The notes beneath the pieces are model-generated. The model had not been told where the DNA came from and did no database searches. It was given only the letters and a program-made list of their open reading frames with translations. A stretch of 64,000 nt of DNA from JAICJC01 sp963757605 (GTDB lineage Bacteria; Actinomycetota; Thermoleophilia; Gaiellales; JAICJC01): assembly GCA_963757605.1 (NCBI GenBank), contig CAVWSF010000001.1:372001-436000 (forward strand), written 5' to 3'. This document shows, piece after piece, positions 42,231-50,272 of this stretch. How positions within the stretch are numbered: the first letter of the stretch is position 1; each line of letters opens with the position of its first letter. The position numbers and the translations under genes were made by a program.

Positions 42231-42961
42231 ACCCGACCTACCTGCGCTTCGAGCTCCTGCGGGTGGTGCGCGCCCGCCGGTTCTTCATCTTCTCGATCGC
42301 GTTCCCGCTGATCCTGTACTACATGATCGCCGGCCCGAACCGCTCCGAGCACGACTTCGGCGGCAGCGGCATCTCGGCTCCGCTCTACCTGATGGCCGGG
42401 CTGACCGCCTTCGGCACGATGAACACCGTGCTCTCGACCGGCGCGCGCATCGCGAGCGAGCGGGCCGTGGGCTGGAACCGGCAGCTGCGCCTGACGCCGC
42501 TCTCGACGAAGGAGTACTTCCGCACGAAGGTGCTCACCGCCTACGTGATGGCCGCGATCACGATCGTCCTCCTCTACGGCGCCGGGATGTCGCTCGGCGT
42601 TCGGCTCTCGGCCGACAACTGGGCGCGGATGACGGTGCTGATCCTGATCGGGCTCATCCCGTTCGCGGGGCTCGGCATCTTCATGGGCCACATGCTCTCG
42701 ACCGACTCGATCGGCCCGGCGATGGGCGGCACGACGGCGTTCCTCTCGCTGCTCGGCGGCGTGTGGTTCCCGATCACGAGCTCGAGCGCCCTGCACGATC
42801 TGGCCGAGGCACTGCCGTCCTACTGGCTCGTCCAGGCGAGCCACGTGGCGCTCGGCGGACGCGGCTGGGACGGCACAGGCTGGCTCGTGGTCTCGGTCTG
42901 GGCCGTCGCGATGGCCGCGCTCGCAGCCCGCGCCTACCGGCGCGACACCGCCCGGCCGTGA
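42227..42961 (+). CDS. ABC-2 type permease
   Basis: 244 residues with six membrane helices. Segments are RRFFIFSIAFPLILYYMIAG, LMAGLTAFGTMNTVLSTGAR, QLRLTPLSTKEYFRTKVLTA (the ABC-2 coupling region) and FLSLLGGVWFPITSSSALHD (the conserved G-x-W-F-P motif near helix 5). It partners with the ATPase just upstream (ATGA overlap). It ends 1 nt before a strong terminator. Confidence 0.92.
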   Translation: MNPTYLRFELLRVVRARRFFIFSIAFPLILYYMIAGPNRSEHDFGGSGISAPLYLMAGLTAFGTMNTVLSTGARIASERAVGWNRQLRLTPLSTKEYFRTKVLTAYVMAAITIVLLYGAGMSLGVRLSADNWARMTVLILIGLIPFAGLGIFMGHMLSTDSIGPAMGGTTAFLSLLGGVWFPITSSSALHDLAEALPSYWLVQASHVALGGRGWDGTGWLVVSVWAVAMAALAARAYRRDTARP

Positions 42962-42962
42962 G

Positions 42963-42995
42963 CTGAAAAATTGGGGTCTGACCCCGTTTTTTCAG
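42963..42995. terminator. Bidirectional rho-independent terminator
   Basis: GGGGTC-T-GACCCC (42973-42985) flanked by AAAAA on the left and TTTTTT on the right, with outer CTG/CAG complementarity (42963-42995). It serves the ABC permease (plus) and leuS (minus; its stop lies at 42994-42992). A related GGGTCTGACCCC core also appears at 41259-41270. Confidence 0.92.
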
Positions 42996-45460
42996 CCGGT
43001 GACGAGGTTGACGAGCTTGCCCGGCACGAAGATCTCCTTCACCACGGGCGACCCGTCCAGGTGGCGAGCGACGTTCGGGTGGGCGCGCGCCTGCTCCAGC
43101 ACGGAGTCACGGTCGAGGTCGGCCTGGACGCTCACCTGGCCGCGCAGCTTGCCGTTCACCTGCACCGCGTAGGTCACCTCGTCGGAGACGAGCATCGCCG
43201 GGTCGGCGACCGGCCACGGCTCGTCCCACAGCCGCCCGCCGCCCAGGAGCTCCCACAGCTCGCAGGTGATGTGAGGCGCGTACGGCTGGATCAGCGAGAC
43301 CGCCGTGGCGACGGCGAACCTGCGCTGCTCGGGGGTCGCCGCTTCCGTGGAACGGGCCTCGTTCACGAGCTCGTGCACCGCGGCCTCGGCGGTGTTGAAC
43401 GCGAACCGCGCGCCGATGTCGTTCGTGACCTTCTCGATGGTCGCGTGCGCCTTGCGGACGAGGTCGGCGCCGGGGCCGTCCGCCGCCACCGACGCGGGGA
43501 TCCCCGGCGGCATCTCCCCAGCCGACGCATGCGCCAGCCGCCAGAGCTTGGCCAGGAAGCGATGGCTCCCCTCGACGCCGCCGTCGAACCATTCGGCGTC
43601 CTGCTCCGGCGGGCCCAGGAAGAGCGAGTACAGCCGCACCGTGTCGGCGCCGTAGCGCTCGACCATCGCGTCGGGCGAGATCACGTTGCCCTTCGACTTG
43701 GCCATCTTGGCGCCGAGGTAGTAGATCATCCCCTGCGTGAAGAGGTTCGCGAACGGCTCCGTGAACCCCAGGTGGCCCAGGTCGTAGAGCGCCTTCGTGA
43801 AGAACCGGGCGTACATCAGGTGGAGGATCGCGTGCTCGACGCCGCCGATGTACTGGTCGACGGGCAGCCACGCGTCGACCGCCTCGCGGCTGAACGGCGC
43901 GGTGTCGTTCTTGGGGTCGGCGTAGCGCATGAAGTACCAGGAGGAGTCCACGAACGTGTCCATCGTGTCGGTCTCACGCCGGGCCGGGCCGCCGCAGTTC
44001 GGGCACGTGACGTTCACCCAGTCCTCGGCCGCGGCCAGCGGCGAGCGGCCCCGCGGTGCGTAGTCCTCGACGTCCGGCAGCAGCACCGGGAGGTCGGCGT
44101 CGGGCACCTGCACGATGCCGCACCCGTCGCAATGGACGATCGGGATCGGACAGCCCCAGTAGCGCTGGCGCGAGAGCAGCCAGTCGCGCAGGCGGTAGGC
44201 GATCGTGCCCTTCCCCAGCCCTGCCTGCTCCAGCTTGGCGACGATCGCCCGTGCGCCCTCGGGCGCAGGCAGCCCGGAGAACTCGGCGGAGTTGATCAGC
44301 ACCTCGTCGTGGGTGTGGGCGACGTAGGCTCCCTCGGGCGGCTCGGCGTCGCGTGGCGAGACGACCGGCCGGATCTCGAGGCCGTGCTCCTCGGCGAACT
44401 CGTGGTCGCGCTCGTCGTGGGCCGGCACGGCCATGATCGCGCCGGTGCCGTACTCGGCCAGGACGTAGTCGGCCACCCAGACCGGGATCTGCTCGCCGTT
44501 CACCGGGTTGGTGACGTGCCGGCCCGTGAAGACACCGGTCTTCTCACGCGCCTCGGCCCGCTCGACCGCCGAGCGGGCCGCCGCGTGGCGGACGTACTCG
44601 GCCACCGCGTCGGCGTGCTCGGCCGTCGCCAGCTCGCCGGCCAGCGGGTGCTCCGGCGCCAGCACGAAGAAGGTCGCGCCGTACAGCGTGTCGGGCCGGG
44701 TCGTGAAGACCGGAAGCTCCGTCCCGTCGTCGAGCATGAACTTCACCTCGGCCCCGTGCGAGCGCCCGATCCAGTTGCGCTGCATCGTGACGACCCGCTC
44801 GGGCCACTGCACGTGCTCCAGGTCGTCGAGCAGGCGGTCGGCGTAGTCGGTGATCTTGAAGAACCACTGGTCGAGCGTGCGCGCCTCGACCTCGGTGCCG
44901 CACCGCTCGCAGCGGCCGTCGATCACCTGCTCGTTGGCGAGCACGGTCTGATCCTTGGGGCACCACTTGACGACGGCGCTCTTGCGAAAGGCCAGCCCCG
45001 CCTCGTACAGGCGCAGGAAGATCCACTGCGTCCAGCGGTAGTAGTCGGGCTCGCAGGTCGAGAGCTCGCGGGTCCAGTCGATCGACCAGCCCATGCGCTT
45101 CATCTGGCGCCGGATCGCTGCGATGTTCTCGCGCGTCGACTCCGCAGGGTGGCGGCCGCTTCGGATGGCGGCGTTCTCGGCGGGCAGGCCGAACGCGTCG
45201 TAGCCCATCGGGTGCATCACCCGGTGCCCGTTCCGGCGCCGGTAGAGCGTGACGACGTCGCCCATCGTGTAGTTCTTGACGTGCCCCATGTGGAGCTCGC
45301 CCGACGGGTACGGCAGCATCTCGAGGACGTAGGAGCGCTCGCTCGTGTCGCCGGGCTCCGGGTTCGGCACCTCGAAGATGCGCTCCCGCTCCCACGTCTC
45401 GTGCCAGCGCGCCTCGATCTCGGCGGGGTCGTAGCGCGGGATCTGCCCGTTTGCGGCCAT
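42992..45460 (-). CDS. leuS: Leucyl-tRNA synthetase
   Basis: 822 residues, normal for bacterial LeuRS. The HIGH-type motif is PSGELHMGHVKNYTMGD. The CP1 editing domain contains TRPDTLYGATFFVLAPEHPL and VPAHDERDHEFAEEHGL. The KMSKS loop reads KMAKSKGNVISPD, with Ala at the third position. A zinc-ribbon pair (CERCGTEVE, CPNCGGPARR) is present. Anticodon-binding and C-terminal domains follow. No T-box is recognisable upstream. It shares a bidirectional terminator with the ABC operon. Confidence 0.97.
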   Translation of the reverse strand: MAANGQIPRYDPAEIEARWHETWERERIFEVPNPEPGDTSERSYVLEMLPYPSGELHMGHVKNYTMGDVVTLYRRRNGHRVMHPMGYDAFGLPAENAAIRSGRHPAESTRENIAAIRRQMKRMGWSIDWTRELSTCEPDYYRWTQWIFLRLYEAGLAFRKSAVVKWCPKDQTVLANEQVIDGRCERCGTEVEARTLDQWFFKITDYADRLLDDLEHVQWPERVVTMQRNWIGRSHGAEVKFMLDDGTELPVFTTRPDTLYGATFFVLAPEHPLAGELATAEHADAVAEYVRHAAARSAVERAEAREKTGVFTGRHVTNPVNGEQIPVWVADYVLAEYGTGAIMAVPAHDERDHEFAEEHGLEIRPVVSPRDAEPPEGAYVAHTHDEVLINSAEFSGLPAPEGARAIVAKLEQAGLGKGTIAYRLRDWLLSRQRYWGCPIPIVHCDGCGIVQVPDADLPVLLPDVEDYAPRGRSPLAAAEDWVNVTCPNCGGPARRETDTMDTFVDSSWYFMRYADPKNDTAPFSREAVDAWLPVDQYIGGVEHAILHLMYARFFTKALYDLGHLGFTEPFANLFTQGMIYYLGAKMAKSKGNVISPDAMVERYGADTVRLYSLFLGPPEQDAEWFDGGVEGSHRFLAKLWRLAHASAGEMPPGIPASVAADGPGADLVRKAHATIEKVTNDIGARFAFNTAEAAVHELVNEARSTEAATPEQRRFAVATAVSLIQPYAPHITCELWELLGGGRLWDEPWPVADPAMLVSDEVTYAVQVNGKLRGQVSVQADLDRDSVLEQARAHPNVARHLDGSPVVKEIFVPGKLVNLVTG

Positions 45461-45551
45461 CGCCGGATTCTACGCGGGGCGGGTGTCTGGCCGGCTTAGA
45501 TGCCGCCCTAGGACTGTGCTGGCACGAGCCAGTAGATCGTCGGAGGGTCTG

Positions 45552-46157
45552 CTACGAGCCGAGTAACGATGCAATGGGCGCGTCGGACCACACCTGCAGT
45601 TCGATGTACTTCTCGAACGGGCGCCGCTCGTATCCGTCGTAGACAGGATTCGCATCATCGGCTGGCATTCCGTATCGATCCACCACCGAGCGCAGGTCCT
45701 TCAGCCGGAACACCCGCTCGTGGTAGGGGCGCGGCTCGTAGGGCAGCCCGAACCGCGGGCCGAAGGCCATGGCGGTAAAGCTGTCCGGATAGGTGAAGGA
45801 CGTCGCCGAGTCGGGCAGCGACGTTAGCGGCAGGCGTATTTCCTGCATATCGCGCGCCAGGCCGTGGTACCACCGAGACGTGCCGAGGATGAGGTAATGC
45901 GGCGCTTGTCGCTCGGGCCACCCGCCGCCCTCCACGAACAGATCGTAGAGACGCTGCTCGGTCAAACGCCGCAGCTGCATGTACCGACGGCCGAAGACGC
46001 GGCTATGAGCGCCCGCTCGTCGCGTGTCCTCGAGCTCGCACAACACCTGCGTCAAGGGCACCTCGTCAAGATCGGAGAGGTTCTGAAACGGTCTCCGACC
46101 GCCGAAGTAGTAGTGGGGTCGCGAACTCGGGGAGCGCGCCCATGCGAATGCCCACAC
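45552..46157 (-). CDS. Uncharacterised protein (~201 aa), lower GC than neighbours
   Basis: Well-formed globular composition: RPHYYFGGRRPFQNLSDLDE, RRYMQLRRLTEQRLYDLFVE, RQAPHYLILGTSRWYHGLAR, YPDSFTAMAFGPRFGLPYEP, RRPFEKYIELQVWSDAPIAS. Many aromatic and charged positions suggest an enzyme or nucleic-acid-binding fold, but I recognise no family. GTG 46157 is the first available start and lacks a clear ribosome site, so the N-terminus is doubtful. The lower GC of this gene and its flanks suggests horizontal acquisition. Confidence 0.6.
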   Translation of the reverse strand: MWAFAWARSPSSRPHYYFGGRRPFQNLSDLDEVPLTQVLCELEDTRRAGAHSRVFGRRYMQLRRLTEQRLYDLFVEGGGWPERQAPHYLILGTSRWYHGLARDMQEIRLPLTSLPDSATSFTYPDSFTAMAFGPRFGLPYEPRPYHERVFRLKDLRSVVDRYGMPADDANPVYDGYERRPFEKYIELQVWSDAPIASLLGS

Positions 46158-46204
46158 TCCGTTGCCGGTCGCCGAGGGTCATGCGACGGCAATCGTATCG
46201 AGGC

Positions 46205-46687
46205 TTACGTGCCCGGCTTGACCACCATGTCGAAGATCACGAGCAGGAGCAGCAGGAGCTCGAACCGCGAGACGAGGAAGATGCGGTTGATGTGGTGGCG
46301 GGCCTCGTCGGACGCCGGGCCGTGCTGCTCGATCGCGCGCGCGACCCGGCCCGCCTCGGGGCCGATGAACCCGGCGCCAAGCGCGATCGAGACGAGGATC
46401 ATCGCAAGGCCGATCTGCACCCACGTCTCGTCGTAGCTCCAGGCCCCGCTCGACTCGTGGATCGTGAAGATGCCGGACACGAGCAGGATGATCGAGGACG
46501 GCAGGTAGATGCGGTTGCCGACGTACTCGGCGTCCTTGGCGAACGTGGCCATGCGCAGGCCGTCGCCGCTCGCCGAGATCCGGATCGCGAAGGCCTGCAG
46601 CGTGCAGGCGCCTCCCACCCAGACGACGGCGGAGAGGACGTGGACGAACTTGAGCGAGTTGTACGTGTTGATGACGAGCTCGGTCAT
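46205..46687 (-). CDS. DUF2269-family integral membrane protein
   Basis: 160 residues with four helices. VINTYNSLKFVHVLSAVVWV-GG is the typical opening with the conserved His. Then come EYVGNRIYLPSSIILLVSGI, VQIGLAMILVSIALGAGFIG and FELLLLLLVIFDMVVKPG. ATG 46687 is preferred to 46726 because it begins the conserved block. Function unknown, possibly heme- or copper-related by analogy with CopD-like folds (inference). Divergent from the MBL gene by 71 nt. Confidence 0.82.
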   Translation of the reverse strand: MTELVINTYNSLKFVHVLSAVVWVGGACTLQAFAIRISASGDGLRMATFAKDAEYVGNRIYLPSSIILLVSGIFTIHESSGAWSYDETWVQIGLAMILVSIALGAGFIGPEAGRVARAIEQHGPASDEARHHINRIFLVSRFELLLLLLVIFDMVVKPGT

Positions 46688-46758
46688 GGCCGCGGAAGAT
46701 GTACCGGTCGCGCGCAGCGAGGTCAAGCCGGAACCGGCGACGGTAGAATCGCCTCGCC

Positions 46759-47511
46759 GTGATCCTGCGCCAGTTCCTGTACGAGCCGACCGCCTGCGCG
46801 AGCTACCTCTTCGGCTGCACGACGCACGGCACGCTGGCCGTCGTCGATCCCCACGCCGACCTCGTGCAGGCGTACGTCGACGCTGCCGAGGCCCGCGGCG
46901 ACATCGTGGCCGTGTTCGAGACGCACGTCCAGGCCGACCACGTCTCCGGCCTGCCCGACCTCGTGGCCGCGACCGGAGCGACCGCCTACCTGCCGGCCGG
47001 AGCCAAGGTCGACTTCCCCCACAGAGCGCTCGAGGACGGCGAGCGCGTGGAGCTCGGCAACACGGTGGTCACGGCCATGGCGACGCCCGGGCACGCCCCC
47101 GCCCATCACGCCTTCGTCGTCGCCGACCGCCGCCGGCAGACAGAGGAGGCCTGGCTCGTCTTCACGGGCGACTCGCTGCTCGTGAACGACGTCGGCCGCC
47201 CCGACCTGCACGCCGGCGGCGAGGACCCGCGCCCGCTGGCCCTCCAGCAGCACGCGTCGATCGCCCGCATCATGGAGCTGCCGGATCACGTCGTCGTCTA
47301 CCCCAGCCACTACGGCGGGTCGGTGTGCGGCCGCGGCCTCTCCGGCAACCCGGTCTCGTCGATCGGCTTCGAGCGGCTCCACAACCGGGCGCTCCGGCAC
47401 GACGCGGCGGCGGACTTCGCCGACGCCCTGCTCGACGACCTGCCGCCCGTGCCGCCGGACCAGGCGGCGATCGTGGCGGCTAACCGGGCCGGAGCGGCGC
47501 TCTTGCGCTAG
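46759..47511 (+). CDS. MBL-fold hydrolase, persulfide dioxygenase/glyoxalase II-like
   Basis: 250 residues. The metal motif ETHVQADHVSG (residues ~54-64) is the ETHE1/persulfide-dioxygenase form of T-H-x-H-x-D-H. Additional ligands are MATPGHAPAHH, FTGDSLLVNDVGRPDL and YPSHYGGSVCGRGLS. GRPDL and the Cys-containing loop match sulfur dioxygenases better than glyoxalase II. There is no rhodanese domain. It probably oxidises low-molecular-weight persulfides. GTG 46759. The stop TAG is the first three bases of structured element copy B. Confidence 0.85.
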   Translation: MILRQFLYEPTACASYLFGCTTHGTLAVVDPHADLVQAYVDAAEARGDIVAVFETHVQADHVSGLPDLVAATGATAYLPAGAKVDFPHRALEDGERVELGNTVVTAMATPGHAPAHHAFVVADRRRQTEEAWLVFTGDSLLVNDVGRPDLHAGGEDPRPLALQQHASIARIMELPDHVVVYPSHYGGSVCGRGLSGNPVSSIGFERLHNRALRHDAAADFADALLDDLPPVPPDQAAIVAANRAGAALLR

Positions 47512-47652
47512 ATGATTGATCGATAACTCCCGTGATGCTCGGGCGGCGAGAACCGAAGGACGCAGGGAGGTTCGCAGCCGCAGCCCCGCCAACCGTCGCC
47601 CACCCGCACAGTCGTGCGTCCAGGCGCGCGGGAGTTATCGATCAATCATCTA
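47509..47652. repeat. Structured convergent-gene element, copy B (shares core with 9219-9421)
   Basis: Perfect 24-bp terminal arms: 47509-47532 pairs with 47629-47652, sequence unrelated to the arms of copy A. The 96-nt interior shares with copy A CCCGTGATG, GGGCGGCGAGAACCGA, GGACGCAGGGAGG, TTCGCAGCCGCAG and CGTCCAGGCGCGCGGG. GAACC/GGTTC and GCGGC/GCCGC can form an inner stem. The left arm begins at the stop of the upstream gene and the right arm ends 6 nt before the convergent stop. Confidence 0.85.
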
Positions 47653-47657
47653 GGCCG

Positions 47658-48425
47658 CTAGCGCTGCCGGTAGCGGCGCCGGATGGTGAGCCGCTCCTTC
47701 AAGGCGTGCAGCTCGGCGCGGTTCTGGGCGCGTGCGGCGACGAGATCGGGCCGGCGCTCGGCGGCGTCGCCGTCCTCGGAGCTCTCGGCGATGGCGGACA
47801 CGGCCTCGCGGTCGTGCTCGGCGATCGCGTTCACCTCGCACCCGATGCGGTGGCGTCCGAACGCCACGGCCTCGTCGCGGACGACCTGCGCCTCGAGCGT
47901 GATCGGCCGGGCGCCGACGTGGATCGACAGCATGACGCGGTCACCGACCACGAGCGGGAGCTCGCTCACGAACGCGACACCGTCCTCCGAGATGTCGGCC
48001 AGGCGGGCGACGAAGCGGGTGCCCGCCTCGAGCCCGCTCGAGTAGAGCACGACGACGTCGGCGCGATCGGTGCGGCGGGCGCGCTTCGAGCGGCGGTGGC
48101 CGGGCTGGTGCTCGATCGAGACGACGGAGAGGTGAAGCAGCGTCTGGTCGCCCGACTGGAAGTAGGCCTTCTCGACCTTGAGCGACACGTCGAACCCACC
48201 GCCGCCGGCATCGCGGAGGGGGCAGACGATGATGAGCTCTTTCTGCATCAGGATCTGCGGCGCGTACCCGACGAGAAGCCCTGCGTCGAGGTCGGCCAGC
48301 ACGACCTCGGCGACGCCGCCCTCGGCCGAGAACACCCCGATGGTGGTCGGGAAAGCCGGGAGCATGCTGAGGAACTCGTCGAGCAGGCGGTCTGAGTTGG
48401 ATTGTTCGAAGAGCGGCTGGGACAT
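47658..48425 (-). CDS. PilZ-domain protein
   Basis: 255 residues. An N-terminal YcgR-like part contains VEVVLADLDAGLL-like strands (GVAEVVLADLDAGLLVGYAP). A C-terminal PilZ domain starts near residue ~110 with HRRSKRARRTDRADVVVLYS (the R-x-x-x-R c-di-GMP switch) and has LADISEDGVAFVSELPLVVG (D/N-x-S-x-x-G-like). It is expected to bind cyclic di-GMP and act as an effector. A charged Arg/Ala tail ends the chain. ATG 48425. An HD-GYP-type protein that could degrade c-di-GMP is encoded at 57.4 kb. Confidence 0.82.
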   Translation of the reverse strand: MSQPLFEQSNSDRLLDEFLSMLPAFPTTIGVFSAEGGVAEVVLADLDAGLLVGYAPQILMQKELIIVCPLRDAGGGGFDVSLKVEKAYFQSGDQTLLHLSVVSIEHQPGHRRSKRARRTDRADVVVLYSSGLEAGTRFVARLADISEDGVAFVSELPLVVGDRVMLSIHVGARPITLEAQVVRDEAVAFGRHRIGCEVNAIAEHDREAVSAIAESSEDGDAAERRPDLVAARAQNRAELHALKERLTIRRRYRQR

Positions 48426-48490
48426 AGCTGCCTCTCTAATCGGCGGGGACTCCTCCGGGCTTGAACGGGGGGTGGCCGGAGGCCGGGAGC

Positions 48491-49153
48491 TCAGGAGCTC
48501 TCGGAATGCAGGGGGTGGTGATGATGGGGGAGGTCGTGGCAGAAGCCGTGCCTCACGAAGTCGTCCAGGCGGGCCGTGACGGCGTTGAGGATGCGGGCCG
48601 ACTGGTCGTCGGTGAGCCGGCCGGCCTTGACGCCGGCGGCCAGCCGGACGCGGAGCGGCGCGGTCATCGCGTCCTCGAGACCGGCGACCGTTCTGCCCTT
48701 GGCGGCGGCGAGCTGGGCAAGCGTCTGGCCCGAGCCGAGCGCCTTTCGCACCGCGTCGTCGGAGATGCCGAGGTAGGTCGCGACGGCGGCGAACGGCGAC
48801 GGCCCATGGTGCTCGAACGGCCCGTCGTGCCCGAACGGCCGCTGCCCGAAGCCACCGGCGGGCGGGCCGAAGCCAAAGGGCTCGGCGCCATGCGAGCGGA
48901 TCCGCGCCTCGAGGGCGTCGGCCTGCGCGCGGGTGAGGCGGCCGGCCGCGACCGCCGCCTCGATGCGGTCGACGACCGCGGCCTGGTAGGCGTCGCGCAC
49001 CTTCGCGGGCGAGACGCCCAGATGGCGCGCGAAGTCGCCGACGAACGAGTCGCCGACGGTGGCGGACTCGTGGGCGAGCGCCGTGCCGCCGATGCCGGCC
49101 ACCGCCGCCACCGCCGCTCCGATCGCAATCACGCGCCGCGCGCGTCCGCCCAC
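48491..49153 (-). CDS. Exported His/Gly-rich protein with two helical repeats
   Basis: 220 residues. Signal peptide RRVIAIGAAVAAVAGIGGTA-LAHE. Two related helical repeats follow: FARHLGVSPAKVRDAYQAAV with GRLTRAQADALEARI, and ATYLGISDDAVRKALGSGQT with GRLTDDQSARILNAV. A Gly/Phe/His-rich linker joins them and the end is HDLPHHHHPLHSESS. This is the layout of small secreted actinobacterial proteins with unknown roles; His clusters suggest metal binding (inference). Confidence 0.65.
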   Translation of the reverse strand: MGGRARRVIAIGAAVAAVAGIGGTALAHESATVGDSFVGDFARHLGVSPAKVRDAYQAAVVDRIEAAVAAGRLTRAQADALEARIRSHGAEPFGFGPPAGGFGQRPFGHDGPFEHHGPSPFAAVATYLGISDDAVRKALGSGQTLAQLAAAKGRTVAGLEDAMTAPLRVRLAAGVKAGRLTDDQSARILNAVTARLDDFVRHGFCHDLPHHHHPLHSESS

Positions 49154-49258
49154 ACCGCCTCCAAGAGGTTCGGGTTCCTGGTCTCACTATGCGACATCGG
49201 CCCGCCTCTGGCAATCCCTGCAGACGGCCGTTCTGTAACGCCGGGGGCCCGGAGTGCG

Positions 49259-49879
49259 ATGTTCGTAGTCGTGGCCCGCGCCGCCGCCCGGCCCCGGCTC
49301 GTTCTCCCCGGCATCCTCGTTGCCGCGTTCGGCCTCTGGGTCGGAGCGGCGCGGGCGGCGGCGAGCCCCCCGACGCTCCCGAACATGCTGACCAACGGGA
49401 GCTTCGAGCATCCGCACGTCCAGGCGGGGACGTCGCACCCGTTCGCGTCGATCCCCGGCTGGCAGCTCGCCTTCGGGCCCGACATCGAGCTCCAGAACCA
49501 CGTCGCCGGCGCTCCCGCACGGGGCGAGCAGCTGGCGGAGCTCGATTCCGACGCCTCGAGTGGCGTCTTCCAGCGCGTGCACACGCAGCCGGGCCGGCTC
49601 TACCGGCTCCAGTTCTCGGCCTCGCCGCGACCGGGGACCTCGCGCGCCGAGAACGTGCTCGTGGTGAAGTGGCACCGGCACGTGCTGGCCCGCGTCGTCC
49701 TCGACGGCCGCGGCCTCGCCCACACCGAGTGGCACGACTACGCGTTCAAGCTGCGCGCCACCGGCCGCAGGACGCGGCTCGAGTTCGACGACCGCGGCGT
49801 GTCCGACTCGGTCGGGACGTACCTCGACGCGGTCAAGGTGACGCCGTGGCGAGGGCATCCGACGGCTCGTCCCCGCTGA
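49259..49879 (+). CDS. Secreted carbohydrate-binding-like protein (DUF642/galactose-binding fold)
   Basis: 206 residues. Signal segment RPRLVLPGILVAAFGLWVGA-ARAAA. Mature part NMLTNGSFEHPHVQAGTSHP, IPGWQLAFGPDIELQNHVAG, GEQLAELDSDASSGVFQRVH and RLEFDDRGVSDSVGTYLDAV is the classical NGSFE...GW...E...L-D order of DUF642-like jelly-roll modules. Probably binds cell-surface polysaccharide. The 3' end overlaps the antiporter relic by 47 nt in convergent orientation. It is divergent from the His-rich exported protein. Confidence 0.78.
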   Translation: MFVVVARAAARPRLVLPGILVAAFGLWVGAARAAASPPTLPNMLTNGSFEHPHVQAGTSHPFASIPGWQLAFGPDIELQNHVAGAPARGEQLAELDSDASSGVFQRVHTQPGRLYRLQFSASPRPGTSRAENVLVVKWHRHVLARVVLDGRGLAHTEWHDYAFKLRATGRRTRLEFDDRGVSDSVGTYLDAVKVTPWRGHPTARPR

Positions 49880-50164
49880 CGCCCAGCACGGCGAGCGCCA
49901 CCACCGGGTTCACGAGCACGGAGACCAGCGCCGCGGCGGTCAGCGCCGCGACGTCCGAGGCCCGAGCAGGCCGAGCTCTTGGCCGATCTGCGAGGCGATG
50001 AGGACGAAGCTCAGGGTCGTCGACTGGAGAAGCCCCGCTGCGAGCGCCTGCCGGCCACCCAGGAGGCCGCCGTAGAGCAGCGCGGGCGCCAGGCCCAGGC
50101 GGAGCGGCGCAACGAAGGCGACGGCGGCGACCGTGGCGAGGTTGTCGAAGCTGACGGCGTCCAT
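49833..50164 (-). pseudogene. Remnant of a Kef-type cation/proton antiporter
   Basis: From ATG 50164: MDAVSFDNLATVAAVAFVAP is like an antiporter N-terminus. It is joined directly to LLYGGLLGGRQALAAGLLQS-TTLSFVLIASQIGQELGLLG, which belongs near the C-terminal end of the membrane domain. One frame over it continues ASDVAALTAAALVSVLVNPV-VALAVLG. So most of the gene (several hundred residues) has been deleted and a frameshift added. It cannot encode a functional transporter. Confidence 0.7.
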
Positions 50165-50272
50165 CTGCGCGGCAGTCCACCCCGGAACGGTTCGGTACAC
50201 GGGCGGGTGTAACGCCCGGCCGCGCTCGACGGACCCGGCTGCGTGTATCTCGCTACGCTCGTCCTCCACGAG

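Noticed and set aside
45461..45551. T-box leader upstream of leuS
   Set aside because: No T-box bulge sequence or terminator/antiterminator pair could be recognised in the short spacer.
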